From NCBI GenBank assembly GCA_036501535.1, contig DASYAE010000062.1:20931-84930 (forward strand): 64,000 nucleotides of DNA, written 5' to 3'. Origin of the DNA: DASYAE01 sp036501535 (lineage in GTDB: Bacteria > Actinomycetota > Actinomycetes > Streptomycetales > Catenulisporaceae). A model generated the notes under the pieces. It had not been told where the DNA came from. It searched no databases and worked only from the letters and a program-made list of their open reading frames with translations. Of this stretch, positions 57,600 through 64,000 are shown one piece after another (position 1 is the stretch's first letter; every line of letters starts with the position of its first letter). The translations under genes and the position numbers were made by a program.

Positions 57600-58363
57600 A
57601 TGTTTTCCTACGGCCGGGGCCGCCTCCGGGCGCGCAGTTGCGGCTGATCGTCTTCCACCACGCAGGCGGGTCGGCCGCGGCCTACTACCCCCTGGCGCGC
57701 AAGCTGCCGCCGGAGTGGGACGTGCTGCTGCTCGACCTGCCCGGCCGCGGCCGGCGCGCCGCCGCACCGCCGATCGGCGCGATGCCGGAGCTGATCGAGC
57801 AGGTCTGCACCGACATCGACCCCTGGCTCACCGACATGCCGGTGGCCCTGTTCGGGCACAGCCTCGGCGCCGTGGTGGCGCTGGAGTCGGCCCGCTGGAT
57901 GTGCGACGAGAGCGTCGGCATGCCGCCGGTCTGGGTCGGCGTGTCCGGCCGGATCGCCCCGGGCTTCCAGGCGCTGAGCCGGCGCAAGCTGTACGAGCTC
58001 GACGACGAGGCGCTGCTCGACACCCTGATCGGCATGGGCGGCACGCCGGAGCAGGTGCGGCGGGTGCCGGAGATCCGGGACCGGCTGCTGAACACGGTGC
58101 GCGCTGACCTGCGCGCCGCGGACACCTACCAGCCGCGGCCCGACCGCTCCCCGCTCAGCGTCCCGATCACCGCGTTCTCGGGCGACCGGGACGGCTGGGC
58201 GCCGCCGGCATCGATGCCGGCCTGGGCCCGGGAGACCTCGGCCGAGTTCGCGCACTTCACCTTCACCGGCGGCCACTTCTACTTCCTGGAAGATGCGTTC
58301 GCCGCGATAGGCCGGCGGATCGGCGAGTCGGTCGGCGCGCTGGTGGTGCCGAGCGGGGTGTAG
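57596..58363 (+). CDS. Type II thioesterase
   Basis: 255 residues, alpha/beta hydrolase. The N-terminal IVFHHAGGSAAAYY oxyanion region, nucleophile Ser89 in FGHSLGAVVALE, the Asp in FSGDRDGWAPP and the His in FTGGHFYFLE give a full triad in type II thioesterase spacing. Such enzymes clear wrongly primed or stalled chains from PKS carrier proteins. That role is especially relevant where AT-less modules may be mis-loaded. A part in elimination or release during tetronate tailoring is less likely but possible. ATGA overlap with the terminal PKS. Confidence 0.92.
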   Translation: MNVFLRPGPPPGAQLRLIVFHHAGGSAAAYYPLARKLPPEWDVLLLDLPGRGRRAAAPPIGAMPELIEQVCTDIDPWLTDMPVALFGHSLGAVVALESARWMCDESVGMPPVWVGVSGRIAPGFQALSRRKLYELDDEALLDTLIGMGGTPEQVRRVPEIRDRLLNTVRADLRAADTYQPRPDRSPLSVPITAFSGDRDGWAPPASMPAWARETSAEFAHFTFTGGHFYFLEDAFAAIGRRIGESVGALVVPSGV

Positions 58364-58419
58364 CGGCGGGGCGGGTTCGGAGGAACCTCCAGAACCCCGC
58401 GGAGCATGAAGGCACACAA

Positions 58420-58476
58420 AGGCCCTGGCCGGGAAGGCGTGCGAGCGACGCTCAAGCGCCTTTCCGGCCAGGGCCT
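58420..58476. terminator. Long hairpin terminator
   Basis: Two 20-base arms (58420-58439 and 58457-58476) pair with a single G-U step across a 17-base loop, 57 bases after the thioesterase stop. It should end most PKS-operon transcripts before the second KAS III-like gene. Confidence 0.85.
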
Positions 58477-58538
58477 GCACAATGCGAGGGGTAGCTAACT
58501 GACGCGAAGCGCCCTCATCCTCGAATCAGGAGTCATCC

Positions 58539-59570
58539 ATGCGTTGGCAGAACGTATATGTGTCCGGTCTAGGCGCCTACTTCCCCGAGCAGCGGCTGAC
58601 CGCCGAGCAGGCGGTGGCGGACGGCCTCTACACCGCCGAGGCCCTGGAGATGAACGGCTACCGGTCGGTGCGGGTGGCCAACGACGAGGAGACCGGCCCG
58701 GTCATGGCCGCGGCCGCGGGCAAGCAGGCGGTCCAGCGCAGCGGGCTCGGCCCGGAGGACTTCGGCGTCGTGCTGCACGCCAGCGCCAGCCACCCGGGCC
58801 AGGACTTCTGGACCCCGGCGCACTACGTGCTCGGACACGCGGTCGGCGGCCACGCCGCGGCGATCGAGGTGCGGCAGGGCTCGAACAGCAGCCTGGCCGG
58901 CCTGGAGCTGGGCGCCTCCTGGGTGGCCGCCCGGCCCGGCACCGCGGCGCTGGTCACCGTGGGCGACGCCTTCAAGATGCCCTACTTCGACCGGTGGAAC
59001 GCGGACGACCAGCTGGTGTACGGCGACGGCGCGGGCGCGGCGGTGCTGAGCACCTCCGGCGGCTTCGCCAAGCTGCTGTCCACCGCCAGCCGCGCGGACG
59101 CCTCGCTCGAGCCGCTCTACCGCGGCACCGGCTGGACCCCGACGCCGTTCCACGAGGGCAAGCCGATCGACCTGGCCGGCCGCAAGACCGAGTGGCTGGA
59201 GCGGCACGAGGGCGGCTACGACGACGCGATCGAGACGATCAACAAGAACTTCGGCGCGGTGCTGCAGGACGCGCTGACCGACGCGGACACCGACCTGGCC
59301 GGCACCCAGTGGTTCGTGCACGCCGCGATGTCCCGCTCGATCGTCGACTGGGGCTTCCACGGCGCGCTGGGCCTGGACCCGAAGCAGACCGCGTACGACT
59401 GGAGCCTGGACTACGCGCACGTCGGCGGCGCGGACCAGTTCACCTGCCTGAACCACCTCGCCGAGGAGGGCCTGCTCAAGCCCGGCGACAAGGTGGTCGC
59501 GGCCGGCGCCGGCATCGGCTTCGGCTGGACCGTCGCGGTGCTGGAGATCGTCGAGACCCCGCAGTGGTAG
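58539..59570 (+). CDS. KAS III-like protein with Ser in place of catalytic Cys
   Basis: 343 residues with the thiolase-type KAS III fold. The nucleophile position reads VRQGSNSSLAG, so Cys is replaced by Ser115. His261 is kept (WFVHAAMS). The Asn position reads DYAHVGG, with His294 instead. Homologues with Ser (DpsC type) or altered triads (CerJ type) act as starter-unit selectors or acyl/ester transferases and do not run normal condensation. AGGAG is seven bases before ATG 58539. The gene follows the terminator hairpin, so it may have its own promoter in 58477-58530. Possible roles: starter selection for the Mas-like PKS, or acyl transfer onto a hydroxyl. Membership in the cluster rests on orientation and family. 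Confidence 0.83.
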   Translation: MRWQNVYVSGLGAYFPEQRLTAEQAVADGLYTAEALEMNGYRSVRVANDEETGPVMAAAAGKQAVQRSGLGPEDFGVVLHASASHPGQDFWTPAHYVLGHAVGGHAAAIEVRQGSNSSLAGLELGASWVAARPGTAALVTVGDAFKMPYFDRWNADDQLVYGDGAGAAVLSTSGGFAKLLSTASRADASLEPLYRGTGWTPTPFHEGKPIDLAGRKTEWLERHEGGYDDAIETINKNFGAVLQDALTDADTDLAGTQWFVHAAMSRSIVDWGFHGALGLDPKQTAYDWSLDYAHVGGADQFTCLNHLAEEGLLKPGDKVVAAGAGIGFGWTVAVLEIVETPQW

Positions 59571-59778
59571 GTCGCCGACCGGCGATCAGACCTGCGTAAT
59601 GCAGCTGCCGACGCCGGAAACGCCCTGGTCCCGACCGCAGCCGATTCGTAGTGCGCTGCGAACGGAATCGTGATCGGCGGATACGGCGGCGGACGGCTCG
59701 CGCCGCGGCCGCGGGGGTAGGAGTGAGGGCATACCACCGCCACCGCCCGGCTGCGGCGCTGGAACGAATGGAGAATGC

Positions 59779-60162
59779 ATGTTGATGGCGGCAGGGAGCT
59801 CGAACGGCGTGTTGTCAGCGGCTAAAGACGTGAACGCGACAGTGGCGTTCCTGCTCGAACTCGGAGTCCTGACGTTCGTCGGGATCTGGGCCTACCACTC
59901 CGTCGGCCGAACGATGGCGCCGAAGGTACTCGCGGCGATCGGCGCGGTGGCGCTCTTCGGCATCCTCTGGGGCCTCTTCGGAGCGCCCGGCGCGGGGGTG
60001 AAGCTGCCCACCGCGGGCCTGATCGCCTTCCAGGTGGCCTGGTTCGCCGCGGGCGCGCTGGCCCTGGCGGCCACCGGCCGGAAATTCTTCGCCGGGATCT
60101 TCTTCGTGGTCTACCTGGTCAGCCTGGTCCTGGCGCAGATCTGGCACCAGCAGGGCGGCTGA
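59779..60162 (+). CDS. YrdB/DUF2568 family membrane protein
   Basis: 127 residues and four predicted membrane helices (VAFLLELGVLTFVGIWAY; VLAAIGAVALFGILWGLFG; LIAFQVAWFAAGALALAA; FFVVYLVSLVLAQIW). FGAPGAG after helix 2 is typical of the YrdB family, function unknown. ATG 59779 has GGAG five bases upstream, and ATG 59785 is an alternative. It lies past the end of the PKS cluster and probably does not belong to it. Confidence 0.8.
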   Translation: MLMAAGSSNGVLSAAKDVNATVAFLLELGVLTFVGIWAYHSVGRTMAPKVLAAIGAVALFGILWGLFGAPGAGVKLPTAGLIAFQVAWFAAGALALAATGRKFFAGIFFVVYLVSLVLAQIWHQQGG

Positions 60163-60199
60163 TCCGACGGACCGACAGGCGTCGGCGCTACTACCCGGA

Positions 60200-60247
60200 G
60201 CGCCCGGCGGGAGGCGGTACGCAACACCGTCGCCTCCCGCCGGGCGC
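60200..60247. terminator. Bidirectional hairpin terminator
   Basis: GCGCCCGGCGGGAGGCG and its exact complement form a 17-bp stem (extendable by three pairs) with a 14-base loop. It lies between the convergent YrdB-like gene and the DUF262 operon. Confidence 0.88.
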
Positions 60248-60337
60248 TTCGCCGTGCTCGGGGCACCTGGCTGGTCCGGAAAGTCCGCCGGTCTACGCAC
60301 GCGGACATGCCTGGCCTCGTCCAACGTCAGCTGGCTG

Positions 60338-62002
60338 TCAGTCGGAGTCGTTGAGATCATCACCCTGATCGCTCTCGGCAGGTGGATCGATTCCCATCGA
60401 TCGCATGAACTCCTGCTCCGCGGCAATGAGGCTCTTTGCCCGCTCGCGAACGAAGCCGGCGTCGTCTCCGGCGAGGAGCGCGCGGTAAGCCGATATCGGA
60501 ATCCCGTGGCCGGCGAGAACCGCGTCGCGAACCTCCGGATCGAGATCTTTGAGCGCGGCGCGCACCGAGACCCTGGCGGGCGTGGGGAAGATGATCCGGT
60601 TTGCCGGACTGGAATCCTCATCGCCGTGGACGATCTGGCGAAGAGCACGCCAGTCCGAGGCAGCAAGGATCCGCACCGAATCGATCGGGGAGCCGTCCGA
60701 CCCCAGCTGCGGCTTGAAATGAACGAACTGCCAGATCAGAAAAGACTTGATGCGCGCACTGGCGAGCGTGTAGCACTGCGGCAGCGCTCTGGCCTGCACC
60801 TGGTCCCACGGACGACGTACTTTGCCGTGAGCGAAGTCGCGCATTTGATTGAGGGTGTCTCGTACGGTGGTCGTGTTGGCTCCCGCGAAGTAGCCGGACC
60901 AGGAGGTTCCCCAGAACCACCGGACGAGTTCGTTCGTCGTCTCGGGGCTCGGCTGTGGCAGCAGTCCGAAGAACGTCGCGAGAGTCATGATCTGGTGCTG
61001 GTAGGGCACGAGCCGCCCCAACGGCACGCCGACATCGTCCTTGAGGAATTCAACTGTCCGGTAGAGCGCGGTCTCGGCTCGTTTCACGTCATCATCGAGC
61101 CCGGGCTTGATCTCCTGCGCCAGCGTGCTCCATGAACTGCGCATGACGTCCTGCACGCCACTGACCGCGAGGATCGTACGAAAGATCGTGGTCGGGTTGA
61201 CAGCTCCATAGCCCTGCTCGGCCAGCCCCTCGCTGATGAGCTCGATGCGCGACAGGAGGCTGCCCTCGGACGCCTCGTCATATGTCAACGCCGAGACCAT
61301 CTGTTCGGGCGTCATGGGCTGGCCAGTACTGTTGACACGCGAGAATACGTCTACCGCTTGTTCGAGCGACCCGCCGCGCAGGCGAACGACCGCGAGTTGG
61401 CAGGACTTGATCCGCTGAGCCACCCGCTCGGCCTCGGTGATGAGCCGGTCGGCGTCGGCTCGATCATCAGCTGCCACAGTGCGGGAGTAGGCGAGGAAGT
61501 CTAGTGTGCGCAGCACGGCCGACATCGGCAGGTAGTTGGTGCGGGGAGCCTGGGATCGGCGCCAATGCTGATACCGTGCGGGCTCCGCGCCGCCCGCTGC
61601 GTCAGTGTCCTCTCCAGTACCCAACACGCGGTAGACGCGCCAGAGCCACTCGGCCTCAGGGGCGGGCGACTCCGGACGTTTCGTGAGAGTACCGAAGAGT
61701 GTGGAGATTCGCTGGTGGCCATCAAGGAGGTAGGAGACTTGGCTGCCTGGCGCGGGCGCCGGGACGTCGACGCCGGCGACCCGGGACAGGCTGCGCAGCG
61801 CCTCGGTGGTCTCCCAGATGAGCAGACTGCCGATGGGATAACCCTTCTCGATGCTCTCGAACAGCTGGGTCATCTGTTCAGGACGCCAGACAAAGGGCCG
61901 CTGGAAGTGCGGCACCCGAAGCCGCCCTTCGCGGACCTCGGCCAGCAGGTCCTCGAGGAGGATGATCTCGGGCTTGACCACCATGCGCGTCGGCTGTGCC
62001 AT
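60338..62002 (-). CDS. DUF262 (GmrS-like, ParB-fold) protein
   Basis: 554 residues. The DUF262 domain is at the N-terminus: VPHFQRPFVWRPEQMTQLF around 30-47, YPIGSLLIWE, and the nucleotide/metal motif YLLDGHQRIST (DGHQR at 94-98; the usual form is DGQQR). FSRVNSTGQPMTPEQMV, also family-typical, lies near residue 220. The C-terminal half is helical with no DUF1524 HNH nuclease, so this is not a complete GmrSD. DUF262 proteins hydrolyse NTPs and nick or restrict DNA in several defence systems. AGGGAAA precedes ATG 62002. It starts 11 bases after the TOPRIM-like gene, the last of a three-gene operon. Confidence 0.87.
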   Translation of the reverse strand: MAQPTRMVVKPEIILLEDLLAEVREGRLRVPHFQRPFVWRPEQMTQLFESIEKGYPIGSLLIWETTEALRSLSRVAGVDVPAPAPGSQVSYLLDGHQRISTLFGTLTKRPESPAPEAEWLWRVYRVLGTGEDTDAAGGAEPARYQHWRRSQAPRTNYLPMSAVLRTLDFLAYSRTVAADDRADADRLITEAERVAQRIKSCQLAVVRLRGGSLEQAVDVFSRVNSTGQPMTPEQMVSALTYDEASEGSLLSRIELISEGLAEQGYGAVNPTTIFRTILAVSGVQDVMRSSWSTLAQEIKPGLDDDVKRAETALYRTVEFLKDDVGVPLGRLVPYQHQIMTLATFFGLLPQPSPETTNELVRWFWGTSWSGYFAGANTTTVRDTLNQMRDFAHGKVRRPWDQVQARALPQCYTLASARIKSFLIWQFVHFKPQLGSDGSPIDSVRILAASDWRALRQIVHGDEDSSPANRIIFPTPARVSVRAALKDLDPEVRDAVLAGHGIPISAYRALLAGDDAGFVRERAKSLIAAEQEFMRSMGIDPPAESDQGDDLNDSD

Positions 62003-62013
62003 GGATTTCCCTA

Positions 62014-62988
62014 TTAGATGACCGATTCGATGAGGGTGAGCAGGCGGCGCAGTTCCTCCGTCACGCCAATTTTGTCGAAGTCCTGGGGCTGGAGACTACC
62101 AGCATGGTCCAGGCAGTTGATCAAGACCTGCTCGCCGAAGCCGATGTCCAGCACTTGTGTAGTGGCTACGGGCAGCCCGTTGTACAACGCAGTGCACTCA
62201 GGGGCCACTACCTTGCTTGAAGCAGATCCCGCTGCGCGTGTGCGCTGAAACCCATGCTTCATATCGTAATAGCCGCGCTGCTCGAACGTCAGCGTCTTGA
62301 GCGCACCGAGACGCTTGTTGAACTCCGTCCCTCGCCGAAGGCAGGCAAGCAGGCGGTTCGGCAGGTAGTTCTCGACCTCTCGGAGTTCGAGCACGTGGAC
62401 CCTGATGCGTTCCTTCGCCGCGCGCTCGGCCTTCTCGTGATTGGCGGTGCGGTGGTTCTGGAAGAGTCGATCGCTGTCGAGAATGAGTACCACCCTCGGG
62501 TCCACACGGAATCGCTCGGCCTGCTTCAGGCACACGGCGAAGGTGGTATCTCCGCCTCCGTGGACAATCTCGAGCCAGCCGTATTCGAGGGCTGTCGTGA
62601 TGCGCGTGACGCCGAAGACTCGGCTGACGGCTTTGACAAAGCCACCATCGCCGTTGACGTTCTCCACGACCAGAAAGGCTGGGCTCTCAAGATCAGTCAC
62701 GATGTCGTCGAGCCCGTCAAGCGCCACGGTCACCTGAACAGGAGACTGCGGCCCCCAGGCGGCTGCGACGGTTCCCTTCTCGATCAACTCCGATGTGGTG
62801 GCGGGTGGCAGCCGCGTCGTCGGCAGATGGGTCTTGCAGTATGTCTCTGCGCAACGGCGCAGCTCGGGGCTCAGGCCGCACCACTCGTGCCGGCCTCGGC
62901 GGAACATCATCCCGAGGAGTCGGACTATCGCTTCGATCCCTGACTCGTGAGACTCGGTGAAGACACGCCTCTCGATCCCTACACGCAT
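62014..62988 (-). CDS. TOPRIM-like protein (putative OLD-type nuclease subunit)
   Basis: 324 residues, not assigned to a named family. The centre has a TOPRIM-like arrangement: FLVVENVNGDGGFVKA (Glu109), WLEIVHGGGDT about 30 residues on, VVLILDSD (Asp171 and Asp173), and the trailing ELREVENYLP (Glu206). The order acidic residue, then DxD, then E-N-Y is what split OLD-family and PARIS AriB-like (DUF4435) proteins show. Those are metal-dependent nucleases held in check by an ABC-type ATPase. Here the ATPase gene ends 13 bases upstream. The ends of the protein are not recognisable. GTP/ATP sensing and nuclease function are inferred from context. Confidence 0.7.
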   Translation of the reverse strand: MRVGIERRVFTESHESGIEAIVRLLGMMFRRGRHEWCGLSPELRRCAETYCKTHLPTTRLPPATTSELIEKGTVAAAWGPQSPVQVTVALDGLDDIVTDLESPAFLVVENVNGDGGFVKAVSRVFGVTRITTALEYGWLEIVHGGGDTTFAVCLKQAERFRVDPRVVLILDSDRLFQNHRTANHEKAERAAKERIRVHVLELREVENYLPNRLLACLRRGTEFNKRLGALKTLTFEQRGYYDMKHGFQRTRAAGSASSKVVAPECTALYNGLPVATTQVLDIGFGEQVLINCLDHAGSLQPQDFDKIGVTEELRRLLTLIESVI

Positions 62989-63001
62989 GGCACCTGTCCC
63001 C

Positions 63002-64000
63002 TCAGTGAGCGTCCTGCGCGGCGGTCAGGCCGAGCAGTTCGCGATAGTCCTCGGAGAACACGCCTTCCGGCCAGTAGTCCAGATTGCCCCGCTCATCGAT
63101 GTTGATCCGGCGCACTGAGGAGCCTGAGCCGGTCGACTCGACGAAGTACAGCGCCACCTTGTCGGCGTTCAACCTCCCTTCGGCGATACGGCGCCGGAAC
63201 CGGAGGATCATGGTTTCGCTGTGAGTCTCGATGATGAAGCGCGCGTGCTGACGCTCGACGGCATTGACGTACAGGTCGGCGAGATCGGCGTGAGCCGCAG
63301 GGTGCAGATGCAGTTCGGGCTGTTCAATGATTTCGAGGATGTCCAGGCCGAGAGCCGGCTGCAGACCCGAGTCGAGAGCGCGTTGGACGAACAGCGGGAG
63401 GACCTGCGCGACTCCGGCGCCGGCGTCAGCGAGGTTGACCTTCAACCCCTCCGCCGGCTTGGACAACCAGATGGAGAATCGGCTCCCTTCCTCGACCACG
63501 TCGATCTCCCATCCCGGGAGGAGCGATGAAATATCCTGATTGAGCTGGCCGAGGATCCCGCCATGGGCCACGAGGGCATTGCGAGCGAGCGCCGCAGGAG
63601 CATTCTGACCTGCCGTTCCGACATCGTATAGATCGCGCCGGGGGAACCTGTAGTCGAATTCTGGCTGCCGCCTGAATGGACCGATATACCGAATCTGGGG
63701 AATCGTCTCGGTGCCGAAGCTCGGCAGCTCTGGTAAATTCTCGGGCGGCAGCTTCGTTCTGGGAAGAACTGTCGGCATGATGCCATCAAATCTGACATCG
63801 ACGTCACTTCGTTCTTCGCCGTCGAAGCTGACGATATATGCGCGGGGTCGCGCGTCCGGATCTTCGTCCCAGCCGGCGAAGAACGTGTGATACTTCGAAT
63901 GCATCTGATAATGCATCTCCACGGAGCTCACCAACTGTGCACGCTGGTCGGCAATATTCTGAACGGTGACCGAGAACTCGATCCCCTTTTCCGTCGTCAG
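63002..64000 (-). CDS. ABC/SMC-type AAA ATPase (5' end beyond window)
   Basis: The frame stays open to the right edge, so only the C-terminal 332 residues are seen. The ATPase second lobe is complete: an ABC-signature-like NLADAGAGVAQVLPL, Walker B with catalytic Glu in DILEIIEQPELHLHPA, and the switch histidine in RFIIETHSETMILR. The C-terminal tail (SGSSVRRINIDERGNL) is of the DUF3696/AAA_21 type. Walker A must lie to the right of 64000. Such ATPases partner with nucleases in many defence systems (OLD, PARIS, Septu). It leads the operon with the TOPRIM-like and DUF262 genes. Confidence 0.85.
   Translation of the reverse strand: MTTEKGIEFSVTVQNIADQRAQLVSSVEMHYQMHSKYHTFFAGWDEDPDARPRAYIVSFDGEERSDVDVRFDGIMPTVLPRTKLPPENLPELPSFGTETIPQIRYIGPFRRQPEFDYRFPRRDLYDVGTAGQNAPAALARNALVAHGGILGQLNQDISSLLPGWEIDVVEEGSRFSIWLSKPAEGLKVNLADAGAGVAQVLPLFVQRALDSGLQPALGLDILEIIEQPELHLHPAAHADLADLYVNAVERQHARFIIETHSETMILRFRRRIAEGRLNADKVALYFVESTGSGSSVRRINIDERGNLDYWPEGVFSEDYRELLGLTAAQDAH

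Noticed and set aside
57596..58363. Agg5-type eliminating hydrolase or integrated PKS thioesterase
   Set aside because: Length, N-terminal HHAGGSA motif and triad spacing are those of stand-alone type II thioesterases. It is kept only as a remote alternative.
60338..62002. Complete GmrSD type IV restriction enzyme
   Set aside because: The DUF262 (GmrS-like) domain is present, but no DUF1524 HNH domain is seen in this protein or its neighbours.

Overview
The window is very GC-rich, has GTG starts, ATGA/GTGA gene overlaps and strong codon-position bias, and carries actinobacterial families (DUF3040, DUF5709, roadblock, RsbW/STAS regulators, CYP105-like P450 with ferredoxin, secreted GH9, ROK regulator). 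It is a filamentous actinomycete; Catenulisporales or a Streptomyces relative is a guess only. No rRNA, tRNA, CRISPR array or transposase gene was seen.

Layout. Positions 1-10 kb: a clipped ADP-ribosylglycohydrolase with a CRP-like site upstream, DedA, an MFS exporter divergent from a TetR regulator across a 42-bp double operator, a methyltransferase, a phosphotransferase, an aldo/keto reductase, and a P450-ferredoxin pair with its own inverted-repeat operator. Positions 10-17 kb: small membrane proteins, transketolase, YihY, a secreted phospholipase D-like protein with Ig-like repeats, a methyltransferase. Positions 17.5-22.8 kb: a stress/signalling neighbourhood (NarL-type regulator, RsbW-like ATPase, PAS histidine kinase overlapping a receiver-only regulator, two STAS proteins, DUF5709, a second DUF3040, an 11-residue-repeat protein). 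Positions 23-25.6 kb: an ArsR-SRPBCC fusion with a double operator, arylamine N-acetyltransferase, a lone roadblock protein. Positions 26-33.4 kb: a carbohydrate-type regulon with a ROK repressor, a divergent permease plus ROK kinase, a GH9 endoglucanase and a secreted lectin-like protein. Related AAGTTAG-type operators sit at or next to three predicted promoters. The GH9 reading frame is broken in its signal peptide by a perfect 26-bp tandem duplication. A small protein at 33.5 kb ends in a RHIM-like amyloid motif.

Positions 34.2-59.6 kb hold a tetronate-type polyketide cluster. KAS III, FkbH-like glyceryl transferase, stand-alone ACP, E2-type acyltransferase and flavoprotein genes overlap end to end. 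They are followed by three type I PKS genes: a Mas-like fully reducing KS-AT-DH-ER-KR-ACP, a bimodular KS-KR-ACP-KS-AT-DH-KR-ACP whose first module has no AT, and a terminal KS-ACP with neither AT nor KR. A type II thioesterase follows, then, beyond a hairpin, a second KAS III-like gene with Ser in place of the nucleophilic Cys. The inferred logic is that a reduced, methyl-branched chain from the first PKS is extended by the others. The KR-less last module would leave a beta-ketoacyl thioester, which condenses with glyceryl-ACP to give a tetronate that is then acylated and oxidised. The source of acyl groups for the two AT-less modules is the main open question.

Positions 60.3-64 kb (minus strand) hold a tight three-gene operon running off the right edge: ABC/SMC-type ATPase, TOPRIM-like protein, DUF262 protein. 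It is a candidate anti-phage system.
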